64,000 bases of DNA from Gulosibacter molinativorax (GCF_003010915.2 NZ_CP028426.1:3348001-3412000); one strand, 5' to 3'; positions 9,095 to 18,246 are shown, counted from the first letter of the stretch. Numbers and translations: made by a program. Notes: generated by a model from the sequence alone, not told the origin.

Positions 9095-10747
9095 ATGGCC
9101 GCCGAGTCTGCCGCATCCGAGAACTCCTCGTCCGAATCCGACGCAGCCGAGGCGAACGCAAAATCCGGCCGGCAGGCCCGACGAATCGCGGTGCTGGGTT
9201 CGAGCGGTGGCAACCTGCGGAGCCACGGTGGTGACGACCCGGTGAAACTGCTCGGCGATATCCGAAAGCAGTTGGGCGCCGCGGGATTCGAACTCGCCGA
9301 GGTGCAGTTTGTGGCGGCCGACACCTCGATGGACGGCGCATCCGAGCGATCGAAGGCGGCACTCTGGGCATTGGCCGATGAGACTGGCACGGGCACAATC
9401 ACGCAAATCGCGACCGGTGCGCTGGCCGAGATCAACGACATCGCGCGGGAGCGCGACGCTCAGCTCGCGGCGCGCATTGCAGCAGGGCAGGTGGATGCGC
9501 TCATCCTCGTCAGCGCGGACCCGTCGGACACGAATAACAAGGCCGTGCTCGCCGCCGTCGAGGCGGGTATTCCTGCAGCGGGCACTGGTGGCACGTCAAT
9601 CGCGACCGCGCAACAGCTTGGGCTGAACCTTGTCTCCGCATCCGGCACTACCGGAACGACGAGCACGACCCGTGCGGTCGCCTACGTCTCGGGCCTGGCC
9701 AGGCACTGGGGCGTGAAGTATCGCCCGGCGCTGGGCTCCGCGGTGTCGTCATCCGTCGATGAACCGGCGTGGAAGCGAATCAGCATCCGCGGCATTATGG
9801 TCGGTTCGATTCCTGCGTTTATTACGCTCGCGCTGATCCTCGCGGTGAGCAAGATCCCCGTACTTTCTGGGTTGTCCGAGGTATTCGACCTCCTGATTGG
9901 TGCGCTCCCGATCGTCGTCGCGGCGGTCGCTGCGCGCCGAATCTCCGGGCTGGATGAGGTGGGTCTCGTCGCCGGGGCGATCGCGGGCATCCTCTCGCAA
10001 CCGGGTGGGATCCTCGGTGGACTTGTCGGCGGCATCCTGGCGGGCCTGCCCGCATCCTGGCTGATCAAGCTGTTCCTGGGATGGCGATTCCCGGCCACGA
10101 CCGCAAATATCTTCACCGGCGCCATCGCTGGTGCGCTGCCGGGCCTGCTCGTGTTCTACCTGCTCGCACCGTTCACGAATTGGCTCGGCGAGAGTGTGCA
10201 GGAGGTCATCAGCTGGGCTGTCGCATTCTCGCCGCTCCTCGCGGGCGCAATTGCGGGGATCGTCATCTGGCCGGCGATCATCGGTGGCGTGTACCACGCG
10301 GTGATTTTGCCGCTCGTGCTCCTCGAGATGTCCGAAAAGGGGCACAGCTTCTTCGGTGCGATCGACATGGTGTCGCTCGTGATGGTCTCGTTCGGCATCA
10401 CGCTTGCGAACGTGCTCGCGCCGCGGACCTCGGGGGAGCGGGCGCTCGCGGGCTCGGGTGCCGCCGTGAACTTTTTCTTCGGCACGTTCGTCGAGGCGTC
10501 CTACCCGTTCATGTTCGGGGACAAGCGCGTGTTCGGTGTGGCGCTCGGCGCAGCCGCCGTCGGTGGCGCAGTTGTCGGGCTGGTCGGCGCCGAAGCTACT
10601 GCGTACCTACCTGCCGTCGTCGCGCCCTTTGTCGCGACCGCACCGGGCGGCATGGTGTTGGCAATGTTGACTGGCGCGGGGCTTGCGTTCGTGGGCACTC
10701 TGCTGGTGAATCTCGCGGCACGCAAAAAGGCCCGCGCCGCGCTTTAG
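9095..10747 (+). CDS. PTS EIIC-like sugar permease with a soluble N-terminal domain
   Basis: 550 residues if the ATG at 9095 is used; earlier in-frame starts (8927, 8990) would add an Arg/Cys-rich, unlikely N-terminus. After a Ser/Ala/Glu linker (1-30), residues ~31-185 form a soluble alpha/beta-looking domain (RIAVLGSSGGN, DALILVSADPSDTNNKAVLAA). From ~205 on the protein is a polytopic membrane domain: GSGAAVNFFFGTFVEASYPFMFG and the following Gly-rich helix recall the glucoside-type EIIC core (GSAAI..GITEPAIYG). No EIIB phosphocysteine or EIIA histidine domain is recognisable, so phosphoryl-coupled transport would need partners elsewhere. Neighbours (alcohol dehydrogenase, galactokinase) suggest a sugar context. 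The N-terminal domain is not one I recognise. Confidence 0.6.
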   Translation: MAAESAASENSSSESDAAEANAKSGRQARRIAVLGSSGGNLRSHGGDDPVKLLGDIRKQLGAAGFELAEVQFVAADTSMDGASERSKAALWALADETGTGTITQIATGALAEINDIARERDAQLAARIAAGQVDALILVSADPSDTNNKAVLAAVEAGIPAAGTGGTSIATAQQLGLNLVSASGTTGTTSTTRAVAYVSGLARHWGVKYRPALGSAVSSSVDEPAWKRISIRGIMVGSIPAFITLALILAVSKIPVLSGLSEVFDLLIGALPIVVAAVAARRISGLDEVGLVAGAIAGILSQPGGILGGLVGGILAGLPASWLIKLFLGWRFPATTANIFTGAIAGALPGLLVFYLLAPFTNWLGESVQEVISWAVAFSPLLAGAIAGIVIWPAIIGGVYHAVILPLVLLEMSEKGHSFFGAIDMVSLVMVSFGITLANVLAPRTSGERALAGSGAAVNFFFGTFVEASYPFMFGDKRVFGVALGAAAVGGAVVGLVGAEATAYLPAVVAPFVATAPGGMVLAMLTGAGLAFVGTLLVNLAARKKARAAL

Positions 10748-10761
10748 GCGCGATGCGGGCC
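10724..10761 (-). terminator. Intrinsic terminator of the alcohol dehydrogenase gene
   Basis: GGCCCGC (10729-10735) pairs with GCGGGCC (10755-10761) and an inner CGCGC pairs with GCGCG. On the minus strand the hairpin is followed by a run of five T (10728-10724). The stop codon of the opposite PTS-like gene lies in its loop. Confidence 0.75.
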
Positions 10762-10777
10762 GTCGGGCAAGAAACAA

Positions 10778-11848
10778 CTAGTTCATCGAGACGAGGATCT
10801 TGACCTCGCTGCGGTCCTCAAGGAGCTTCTGGTAGCCCTGCTCGACGATGTCGTCGACCTTGATCTTGCTCGTGATGAACGGCGCGAGGTCAATCAGGCC
10901 CTCCTGGACGAGGCGGATCGACTCGGGGTGGTCGTCGGCGTAGCCGATAGACGAACCCATCGAGCGGTCCTGCATCGTCAGGCTGCCCGACACGTTGAGC
11001 ACGTAGGGCTTGGTGTGGATCGCAACGACCTCGAGACGCGCGCCCGGACCGAGCGCGCTGAACAGTCCATCCAGCACGACGCCCACACCGGCGGCATCAA
11101 ACGCGACGTCGGCCATCGCACCGTCGGTCTCATTGCGCACGACCTCGGCGAGATCCTCAGCCGACGGGTCGACGACAACATCCGCGACGCCCGACTCGAG
11201 CGCCTTGTTCCGGCGAACTTCCGAGACCTCGCTGACGATGGTCTTGAGCCCGTACGCCTTGAGCACGGCACTCGTGAGGAGGCCAATCGGGCCCGCGCCA
11301 CCGACCACGGCCACCTTGCCCGCGCTGTCGGGGCCGATGCCAGCATGGCGGACGGCGTGGACCGAGACCGAGAGCGGTTCGATCAGCGCGGCCTGGTCGA
11401 GGGGGATGTCGCCGACGTTGTGGACCCAACGCTGCTCGACCACGATGTGCTCCGAGAGACCACCGCCGAGGCCCGAGATGCCGATGAAGCCCATCTTCTC
11501 GCAAAGGTTGTATTTACCCGCCTTGCAGGCGTTGCAGGTGCCATCCACCATTAGTGGCTCTACGGCGACGTGATCGCCAACCGCGATCCCCTCGACGCCC
11601 TCGCCGATTTCCTCGACGACGCCGGAGAACTCGTGGCCGAAGACGACCGGGAGCTTCTCGCCCGACATGGGGTGCGCCTCGGTCTCGGTGGGCGCGGGCG
11701 GAATCGGGCCGCCGTGGTAGAGGTGGAGGTCGCTGCCGCAAATTCCGTTGAAAGCGGGGGCGATTTTCACCGTTCCAGGACGAACGGTGGGCTCTTCAAT
11801 CTCTTCGACGCGAACGTCTTCTTTGCCGTAGTACCGGGCTGCACGCAT
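10778..11848 (-). CDS. Zinc-dependent alcohol dehydrogenase, 2,3-butanediol dehydrogenase-like
   Basis: 356-residue medium-chain dehydrogenase. Catalytic zinc ligands are in NGICGSDLHLY and VFGHEFSGVVEEIG; the structural-zinc loop is present but reduced to CNACKAGKYNLCEKMGF with a leading DGTC. The nucleotide site is VAVVGGAGPIGLLTSAVL. The insertion LYHGGPIPPAPTETEAHPMSGEKLP between the first zinc ligand and the HE motif is typical of (R,R)-butanediol/sorbitol-type dehydrogenases. Substrate is probably a polyol or acetoin/butanediol; assignment below family level is inference. It lies downstream of galK on the same strand with a 126-base gap. Confidence 0.85.
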   Translation of the reverse strand: MRAARYYGKEDVRVEEIEEPTVRPGTVKIAPAFNGICGSDLHLYHGGPIPPAPTETEAHPMSGEKLPVVFGHEFSGVVEEIGEGVEGIAVGDHVAVEPLMVDGTCNACKAGKYNLCEKMGFIGISGLGGGLSEHIVVEQRWVHNVGDIPLDQAALIEPLSVSVHAVRHAGIGPDSAGKVAVVGGAGPIGLLTSAVLKAYGLKTIVSEVSEVRRNKALESGVADVVVDPSAEDLAEVVRNETDGAMADVAFDAAGVGVVLDGLFSALGPGARLEVVAIHTKPYVLNVSGSLTMQDRSMGSSIGYADDHPESIRLVQEGLIDLAPFITSKIKVDDIVEQGYQKLLEDRSEVKILVSMN

Positions 11849-11974
11849 GGTTTCACTCCTGAGGAAAGGTATACGAAATGCTGCTTTTCCAGGCTATCCA
11901 GCCGCGTATGCACACTTCCTGACGATCGGGGACTACGCTGCCCCAGCTGTGCATCCAAGACTCAGGATCGCGCG

Positions 11975-13162
11975 CTACGCGTCGCGGCGGGGCCCCTCGG
12001 AAGACGAGATCTGGTACACCTTCGGCGCATCCCAGCCGTACTCGGCGTACGCCGCGTCAATCGAGTTGCGGAACTGGTCTTCGTGTTCTTTCGGGAGGAG
12101 TACGAATACCGATCCGCCGAATCCCGAGCCGCTCATCCTGGCGCCAAGTGCACCCGACGCGAGCGCGAGCTCGGTCGTGAGATCGATGCGCTCCGAGGTC
12201 GCCTCGAACTCTTCGCGCAGCGAACGCTGCGACTCGTTAAAGAGGTGGCCGGTGGCCGCTGCGCCTTCGGTTCGGACGAGTCGAACGAGGTCCAACACGC
12301 GCTGGATCTCGCTCACGACGTAGGTGGCACGCCGCCGGTCGGTTTCGTCGAGTTCTGCCGCGTTGTCGAGCTCCTCCGGCTGTGCCTCGCGCAGATACTG
12401 GTACCCGAGGGTCTTCGCGACGCGCGTGCACGCCTGGTGGCGGTCGATGACGACGCCCTCCCAGTTGCGGTGTACCTGGCCCGTCTCAACGAGAAGCTGA
12501 AGGAGTCCCTCGTCCGCGGTGTTCGGGCCGTCAATGAGAGAGACGTCCTGGCCGCGCGAGTCGTAGAAGACGTCCTTGCCCTTCTCACTGAACAGCACGG
12601 TCACGTGGTCGGACATTCCGGTGGATGCGCCGATGAAGTCGTTTTCGACGCGGTAGCCAAACTCCGCGAGTTCGATGCGGTCGAGCCCGAGCCCCCAGAG
12701 ATCGTTGAGCGCCATCGCAATTGCACCGCAGATGGATGCGCTCGATGCGAGTCCGCCGCCGATCGGCAGGTCGGTGGTCACAAAGAGATCGAGCCCGGTC
12801 GGTGTGGGTGCCGGGGAGTCGTCAACGTTCTCGTTCTCGAGGAGGTGTTTGCCAGCCGCCCAGATCGTGCCGAGCGGGTAGTCGCGCCAGCTGTGTTCCC
12901 TTTGCGGGACGATTTCGTCCAGCGTCGTTTCAATGTGCTCGGTCGCGAGGTCGGTCACGACCCGCACTGTTCGGTCTTCGCGGCGCGAGACTGCCACGGC
13001 CGAGCGTGCCGGATGCGCGTAGCCAAACGTCAGGCCGTCCTCGAGGTCCGTGTGGTCGCCCATCAGACTCACTCGTCCCGGCACCGACCAGACTCCCTCG
13101 GCTGCGCTCCCGAAGGTGGCGACGAATCCGTCCGCCGCGACCTCACTGGTATTGCGAAACAT
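11975..13162 (-). CDS. galK: Galactokinase
   Basis: 395 residues, GHMP kinase fold. The galactokinase signature is PGRVSLMGDHTDLEDGLTFG (consensus GRVNLIGEHTDYN), with Asp in place of the usual Glu before His-Thr-Asp. The ATP loop is PIGGGLASSASICGAIA, and the C-terminal motif is GARMSGSGFGGSVFVL. It phosphorylates galactose at C1 in the Leloir pathway; galT and galE are not in the window. The E-to-D change in the signature is conservative, so activity on galactose is likely but a related sugar is possible. Confidence 0.92.
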   Translation of the reverse strand: MFRNTSEVAADGFVATFGSAAEGVWSVPGRVSLMGDHTDLEDGLTFGYAHPARSAVAVSRREDRTVRVVTDLATEHIETTLDEIVPQREHSWRDYPLGTIWAAGKHLLENENVDDSPAPTPTGLDLFVTTDLPIGGGLASSASICGAIAMALNDLWGLGLDRIELAEFGYRVENDFIGASTGMSDHVTVLFSEKGKDVFYDSRGQDVSLIDGPNTADEGLLQLLVETGQVHRNWEGVVIDRHQACTRVAKTLGYQYLREAQPEELDNAAELDETDRRRATYVVSEIQRVLDLVRLVRTEGAAATGHLFNESQRSLREEFEATSERIDLTTELALASGALGARMSGSGFGGSVFVLLPKEHEDQFRNSIDAAYAEYGWDAPKVYQISSSEGPRRDA

Positions 13163-13279
13163 TCTTCCCCCGTATCAGGACATGAACTCGGCCGGGACAC
13201 GACGCGAGCATAGAGAGACTCTACGACGCAATGCTGAAGCGAGCACTTGAACCACGGAGGGCATCCTTTCACCTTCGCG

Positions 13280-14293
13280 TTAGGATTCGCTCCCCGCAAG
13301 CTCAAGAAAAGCCGCTGAACCGATGGTAGTTGCCCCGAGCGCTTCGACCCGCGTGCGTAGCGCCCGATCACTTGTGGCGACTAGGACCGGGGAATTTCGC
13401 CTCGCATCCCGCGACCGGCGAACAATGTCGACGATCTCGTCGTCCCCCGAACCCTCGGCAGGGATGACATCGACCCGCCCGGGGAGTGGGCCGAGGCCAG
13501 CCGCCGCGCCCGACTGCTTGCCCTCGACAACGCAGGCGAGCGCGGGCCAACTGGTCTGGGCGTCGAAGCCGAAGAGGGATGCGGGCACACCGTGTTCGGC
13601 GACGCGCGCGATGCGGTGGATCGTGGTTCGAGCCGCGGCGGCGGGACTGCGCCACCAGCCATTTGGTGTTGTACCGACGAGGTTGGCCACATCCACAACG
13701 ATGAGCGGTCGCGCTTCGAGGAGCGGTTCGAGGGTTGGCCACGCCTTCGCGAAACCGGGATGCAGCTTGAGACGGCGAAACTCCTTCGGAACCACCCAGG
13801 CGAGCCCCGCGGATTCATCGTCGGTGATTTGGGCTTCGAATGGCCGCAGCGTCTCGACCACAAAAGTCGTATACGACCAAAAGCCCAGATCCACGACCCT
13901 CGAGAACAATGGGTCGAGCGCATCCGGAGGCACGAGCGCCTCCTCGTGCGCCTCACGAACGGCCGCGTCGAGGGCCGTCTCGCCCGCGTTGAGCGCGCCA
14001 CCGGGGATTCCCCAAGTTCCGCCGTAGTGACTCCAGAGCGCGCGGTGCTGCATCAGGACTCCCCGAGCGGTGTCGAACGTGAGCAGCCCGGCCGCGCCGA
14101 ATCGTCCCCACATCTTCGTGCCGTCGGGACCAACCGCCCAGTAGTCCCCTTCGTCGCGGACCTTGGGCTCGTTTGTGTAGTGGTCGGGAAGATGCTCAGA
14201 CCGCGCCTCCGGCGAGCCTGGCACGTACTGCGAGAACACGGGGATGTATCCCGTCTTCGCGCCGAGGTCCTCGGGAGTCTGCTCGCTGGACAT
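13280..14293 (-). CDS. Nudix hydrolase fused to a NYN/PIN-like nuclease domain
   Basis: 337 residues from the ATG at 14293, which has GGGAGG 5 bases upstream (a GTG at 14299 would abut that site). Residues ~55-195 are a Nudix domain: the box GGALNAGETALDAAVREAHEEAL matches Gx5Ex7REUxEExGU except that the last Gly is Ala. Residues ~200-335 (LIVVDVANLVG, EGSGDDEIVDIVRR, VLVATSDRALRTRVEALGA) read as a YacP-like NYN/PIN nuclease with spaced acidic residues. Nudix and NYN in one chain suggests housecleaning of nucleotides or RNA ends; the substrate is unknown. The gene is probably transcribed upstream of galK on the same strand, with a 117-base gap. Confidence 0.75.
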   Translation of the reverse strand: MSSEQTPEDLGAKTGYIPVFSQYVPGSPEARSEHLPDHYTNEPKVRDEGDYWAVGPDGTKMWGRFGAAGLLTFDTARGVLMQHRALWSHYGGTWGIPGGALNAGETALDAAVREAHEEALVPPDALDPLFSRVVDLGFWSYTTFVVETLRPFEAQITDDESAGLAWVVPKEFRRLKLHPGFAKAWPTLEPLLEARPLIVVDVANLVGTTPNGWWRSPAAAARTTIHRIARVAEHGVPASLFGFDAQTSWPALACVVEGKQSGAAAGLGPLPGRVDVIPAEGSGDDEIVDIVRRSRDARRNSPVLVATSDRALRTRVEALGATTIGSAAFLELAGSES

Positions 14294-14452
14294 CCGCACC
14301 TCCCATGCCGTTGCTTACTCAGCGTCAATGGTACGTCTGCTGCGGATGAGTGCGCGCTGATGGCGACGGGAATTCGGCGCGACGATCGTGGCCCGGAAAC
14401 GGCGTCGGCCGCAAGAGCCGGGAGCTCCTGCGGCCGACGCGAACGACTGCGG

Positions 14453-15001
14453 TTACTGTTCCTTGACGAGCGAGAGCTCGAACTCGAGGGTGATCTTGTC
14501 ACTCACGAGCACACCGCCGGAGTCGAGTGGGGTGTTCCATGAGACGCCCCAGTCCTGGCGGTCGATGCGGCGCGTACCCTCGAGGCCGGCGCGGACGGCG
14601 CCAGAAGGGTCGGATTCGATACCGATGAGCTCGAGCGGCACCGAGACCGGGCGCGAAATCCCATGGATGGTCAGCTGGCCGGCGACGATGTAGTTGTTGT
14701 CGCTGATTTCGTCGATCGAGTTGGACTCAAACACGATCTCGGGGAACTGCTCGACGTCGAGGAAGTCGGGGCTGCGGAGGTGGTTGTCGCGGTCGCCCTG
14801 GCGCGTGTCGATGCTTGCGGCCTGAATGACGACACGGACGGTCGACTGGTCGATTGCTTCCGCGTTGAGGTTTGCTTCACCCGACACCTCGTTGAAGGCG
14901 CCTCGAACGCGCGCCACCATGGCGTGACGTGTCGAGAAACCAATGCGAGAGTGGGCCGGGTCGATGTTCCACTTGCCGGCGTACTGGGGGTCAATAGCCA
15001 T
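14453..15001 (-). CDS. YceI family lipid-binding-type protein
   Basis: 182 residues from the ATG at 15001 (AGGAG 7 bases upstream), beginning AIDPQYAGKWNIDPAHSRIGFSTRHA. The pattern W.ID..HS.I.F..rHa and the later LTIHGISRPVSVPLEL are the hallmarks of YceI, a beta-barrel that binds isoprenoid-type lipids. No signal peptide is present, so this copy is cytoplasmic, as in many actinobacteria. An earlier in-frame start at 15055 would add 18 basic residues and has no ribosome site. Confidence 0.9.
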   Translation of the reverse strand: MAIDPQYAGKWNIDPAHSRIGFSTRHAMVARVRGAFNEVSGEANLNAEAIDQSTVRVVIQAASIDTRQGDRDNHLRSPDFLDVEQFPEIVFESNSIDEISDNNYIVAGQLTIHGISRPVSVPLELIGIESDPSGAVRAGLEGTRRIDRQDWGVSWNTPLDSGGVLVSDKITLEFELSLVKEQ

Positions 15002-15219
15002 GGTGTGGCTCCTTATGAGTCGTTCGCGAAGCTTCCGCGCCATTATCCGATACATTCAAATTCATACATAACCAGCGCTGCAGATTTGACGTCGTAGAGC
15101 AAGAATAGCGCGGTGGAGCCACAATCCCTTGGTGGATGGGTGCAAAACGATGAGTTTTCTGAACGGCCCAACGGTATTGGTTCGAGGAGGTCAAGGTCCT
15201 CGGGCTGCGGTCCGTGCGG

Positions 15220-15231
15220 GATAATGGTTTG
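15220..15231 (+). promoter_or_regulatory. Leaderless -10 element for the LacI regulator
   Basis: GATAAT (15220-15225) lies exactly 6 bases before the ATG at 15232. No Shine-Dalgarno sequence precedes this ATG. Confidence 0.55.
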
Positions 15232-16311
15232 ATGCCATCCCTCGAGCACGAGTCGGGCGGCGCGGCCACGGTAAGTGGCAAGCGCCCCACAATCCGCGAT
15301 GTCGCGGCCCGCGCGGGCGTCTCGAAATCGCTCGTGTCGCTCGTGTTCTCGGGCGGGAGCGTGAGCGAGGAACGACGCACGCGAGTCATGGTTGCGGTCG
15401 AGGAGCTTGGCTATCGACCGAACACTTCCGCGCGATCTCTCGCGGCGGCCGAGGGCGACTTTACGGGCATCCTCGTCGCGGACCTCCACAACTCGATCTT
15501 CTCCGACATCGTGGATGCGGCGCGCAGCGAGCTTGCGGCGAATGGCCGCGGAGTGCTGTTTTCTTCGGCCGCAGTACCGGATGCACGCGGCCAGATGCAG
15601 CTCGACCAGCGGGCGCTCGAGGTATTTGGCGACCTCCGCCCGCGGAACCTCATCATGGTGGGCACCGGGCCAGGCCTTGAAGAGGTCGCGAGAATCGCCC
15701 CGGGCATCCCGATTGTGCTTGCAAGCACGATCGCGAGCCGTTTTGAGGTCGCCTCCACCGTCCGTACCGACGACGAACTCGGGATGCGGCTCGCGGTCGA
15801 GCATCTCGTGCAGGCAGGCCACCGCAGGATCACCCACGTCGGCGGGAACGGCGGGCTCGTCGCCGCGAAGCGAGCGGATGCGTATCGGCAGACGATGGCG
15901 GACCACGGGCTGGCCGAATACATCCGCGTCGCGCGCTCCGACTACACCGAGCAGGGCGGTTACACGGCGACGCGCGAGTTATTCGCTCGAGGGGATGCGC
16001 CGACCGCGATTGCCGCGGTGAACGATCTCTCGGCGATCGGGGTGCTGGATGCTATCGCGGATGCGCGGCCCGGCGCGGCTATTGCCGTCACCGGCTTCGA
16101 CAATTCGCGGATCTCGCAGCTGCGGCAAGTGTCGCTTTCGAGCGTGGACCCGAATAACGCGGCCATTGGTAGGGAAGCCGCCCACCGCATCCTCGAGCTC
16201 GAAGAGACGGGCAGCGTGAGCGAGGCCGAAACGCTCGTCGCGCCGAGCCTGATCGTGCGCCGAAGTTCGGCCGCACTGCTTCGTAGCGTCCCGCAATCCA
16301 CCGATAATTAG
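15232..16311 (+). CDS. LacI family transcriptional regulator
   Basis: 359 residues. The helix-turn-helix is near the N-terminus (TIRDVAARAGVSKSLVSLVFSGG), followed by the hinge YRPNTSARSLA and a periplasmic-binding-like effector domain with the family stretch DDELGMRLAVEHLVQAGHRRITHVGG and the C-terminal VTGFDNSRISQLRQVSLSSV. Members repress sugar or nucleoside genes and are released by a ligand. No sugar operon is adjacent; the nearest carbohydrate genes are galK and the PTS-like permease 2-6 kb upstream on other transcripts. The target is therefore unknown. A GTG at 15214 is also in frame, but lies upstream of the -10-like element. Confidence 0.9.
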   Translation: MPSLEHESGGAATVSGKRPTIRDVAARAGVSKSLVSLVFSGGSVSEERRTRVMVAVEELGYRPNTSARSLAAAEGDFTGILVADLHNSIFSDIVDAARSELAANGRGVLFSSAAVPDARGQMQLDQRALEVFGDLRPRNLIMVGTGPGLEEVARIAPGIPIVLASTIASRFEVASTVRTDDELGMRLAVEHLVQAGHRRITHVGGNGGLVAAKRADAYRQTMADHGLAEYIRVARSDYTEQGGYTATRELFARGDAPTAIAAVNDLSAIGVLDAIADARPGAAIAVTGFDNSRISQLRQVSLSSVDPNNAAIGREAAHRILELEETGSVSEAETLVAPSLIVRRSSAALLRSVPQSTDN

Positions 16312-16347
16312 TCCTATTCACTTTCACGAAATCGAACGGAGACCATC

Positions 16348-17034
16348 GTGGCGACAAGAACCCCGGGCGAACAGCTCACCGTTGACGAGGTGCTGGCCGA
16401 GCTCGCGGCCCTCGAAGACCCGAAAGTCCGCGCCGTAAATGAGAAGCACGGCGACGATCACGGTGTGAAGCTCAGCGAAATTCGGGCGATCGCCAAGCGA
16501 CTCAAGACGCAGCACGAGTTCGCGCTTGAGCTCTGGGCGACCGGGCATACCGGTGCGCGGCTCGTTTCGCTGCTCATCTGTCGGCCGAAGGAATTCACGC
16601 TGGAGCAGCTCGATGCGATGCTGCGCGAGGCGCTGGCGCCGAAGGTGCACGACTGGCTCGTGAACTATGTGGTGAAGAAGAGTAAGCATGCCGAGGCTCT
16701 GCGCGTGCAGTGGTTCGCAGATTCGGACCCGGTCGTCGCCAGCGCCGGGTGGGCGCTCACGAGCAACCGGATTACATCCAGCCCGGACGGGATCGACCTC
16801 ACGGGCATGCTCGACACCATCGAGGCCGAGATGAAGGATGCGCCGGAACGGCTGCAGTGGGCAATGAACGAGAATCTCGCGCAGATCGGTATCACGAACG
16901 AGGATCTGCGCCCGCGGGCACTCGACATTGGCGAGCGCCTCGAGGTGCTCAAGGATTATCCGACGTCGCCCGGATGCATCTCGCCGTTTGCGCCGATCTG
17001 GATCACCGAGATGGTGAAGCGGCAGGAGTCCTAG
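16348..17034 (+). CDS. DNA alkylation repair protein (AlkD-like HEAT-repeat family)
   Basis: 228 residues, mostly helical, beginning at a GTG with GGAGA 6 bases upstream. The text (VNEKHGDDHGVKLSEIRAIAKRL, LVSLLICRPKEFTLEQLDAML, KKSKHAEALRVQWFADSDPVVASAGWAL) matches the COG4912-type family often annotated as DNA alkylation repair, whose AlkD members remove alkylated bases using stacked HEAT-like repeats. I see the helical repeats but cannot confirm the catalytic Asp/Trp cage, so enzymatic activity is inferred from family only. It ends 9 bases from the convergent hemolysin III gene. Confidence 0.7.
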   Translation: MATRTPGEQLTVDEVLAELAALEDPKVRAVNEKHGDDHGVKLSEIRAIAKRLKTQHEFALELWATGHTGARLVSLLICRPKEFTLEQLDAMLREALAPKVHDWLVNYVVKKSKHAEALRVQWFADSDPVVASAGWALTSNRITSSPDGIDLTGMLDTIEAEMKDAPERLQWAMNENLAQIGITNEDLRPRALDIGERLEVLKDYPTSPGCISPFAPIWITEMVKRQES

Positions 17035-17043
17035 CTCCGTCGC

Positions 17044-17823
17044 CTAGTTGTATGGCGGGCTGATCGCGAGGAGCAACACCGCGACCCAGTGGCACAGGAA
17101 CGCGAGCACGGTCGCGGTGTGGAACAACTCGTGGAAGCCGAAGACTCCCGGGGCGGGGTTCGGTCGCTTCAGCGCATAGAACACCGCGCCTGCGGTATAG
17201 AGCAGTCCGCCGACGATCACGAGGACCATCGTCGCGACGTTCACCTGCACGAGGTCGCCGAGGTACATGACGGCCGCCCACCCGAGCAGGATGTATAGGG
17301 GCACGTAGAGCCAGCGGGGCGCGCTCAGCCAGAAGACACGGAACCCGATGCCGAGCAGGGCTCCTGCCCAGACCAAGCAGAGCAGGATGACGCCCTTTTC
17401 AGGCGGTAGCGCGAGCGTCGCGATGGGGGTGTAGGTGCCGGCGATCAGCAGGAAGATGTTGGCGTGATCGAGCCGACGGAAGACGGCTTTGGTCTTGGGC
17501 TTCCAGTTGAAGCGGTGGTAGAGCGCGGAGACGCCGAACAGCAGCATCGAAGTCAGCATGAACACGGCCGACGACCACTTCGCCACCGGTCCCTCGGCGA
17601 GCACGATGAGCACGATGCCTGCCGCGATCGCTACCGGGAACGTTCCCGCGTGAATCCACCCGCGCCACTTCGGCTTGATGTCCTCTGGCGCGTGTTCCGC
17701 GGCCTCGGCGACGAGCGGGATTCCCGGAAGGCCGGCCGCCGGTTCGGCATCGGGGTTGGATGCGCGACTCGGCTCGGCAGCGTCGTGCGCGTGGTCGGTC
17801 TGGCCGTATCCGGGGGAAGTCAT
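17044..17823 (-). CDS. Hemolysin III/PAQR family membrane protein
   Basis: 259 residues with a ~60-residue polar N-terminus and seven membrane spans. Seen: WRGWIHAGTFPVAIAAGIVLI at TM1, the metal-binding SALYHRFNWKP after TM2 with its conserved Ser and His, LDHANIFLLIAGTYTPIA, and the C-terminal GFHELFHTATVLAFLCHW with the other two His residues. These conserved His/Ser/Asp residues define the PAQR superfamily and probably bind zinc for a hydrolase-like reaction in the membrane. Despite the name, haemolysis is not established for most members. Confidence 0.88.
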   Translation of the reverse strand: MTSPGYGQTDHAHDAAEPSRASNPDAEPAAGLPGIPLVAEAAEHAPEDIKPKWRGWIHAGTFPVAIAAGIVLIVLAEGPVAKWSSAVFMLTSMLLFGVSALYHRFNWKPKTKAVFRRLDHANIFLLIAGTYTPIATLALPPEKGVILLCLVWAGALLGIGFRVFWLSAPRWLYVPLYILLGWAAVMYLGDLVQVNVATMVLVIVGGLLYTAGAVFYALKRPNPAPGVFGFHELFHTATVLAFLCHWVAVLLLAISPPYN

Positions 17824-17864
17824 TCAGTCAGAGTAGGTCACCGAATTGCGGGTCAACACAGGGT

Positions 17865-18110
17865 TCATTGCTTGCGGCCGCCGAAGAACTGCTCAAGGGG
17901 AATCGAGTCGTCAACCCACGGTGTCAATACCCACACCACGATGTAAGCACCAACACCGAATACGGGCAGTAGGAACGACAAGAGGACGAGCAGGCGTACG
18001 AGCCACACGTTGAGGCCGGAGGCGCGTGCAATGCCGCCCGCGATACCGCCGACCATTCGTTCGGGGCCACGACGAAAACCGATGCTGCGGATGGAATCGA
18101 AGAGGTTCAT
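17865..18110 (-). CDS. PspC domain-containing small membrane protein
   Basis: 81 residues. IRSIGFRRGPERMVGGIAGGIARASGLNVWLVRLLVLLSFLLPVFGVGAYIVVWVLTPW-type text is a standard PspC domain: an amphipathic Gly-rich N-terminal segment followed by one or two membrane spans. PspC proteins sense envelope stress or anchor partners. Here it is single and short, with no pspA nearby, so only membrane location and domain membership are supported. Confidence 0.88.
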   Translation of the reverse strand: MNLFDSIRSIGFRRGPERMVGGIAGGIARASGLNVWLVRLLVLLSFLLPVFGVGAYIVVWVLTPWVDDSIPLEQFFGGRKQ

Positions 18111-18246
18111 GTCTTTGACATTACGGCGACACGCTGAGCGTTGGAATCGTGCTCGCCCGCGAATTGCCGGGGGAAAACCCGCCGTTTCCGCGTTGTGCTC
18201 GACATGGCGCTCAGTGCTTGTTGCCCGCGGCGTGTAAACGGGGCGC

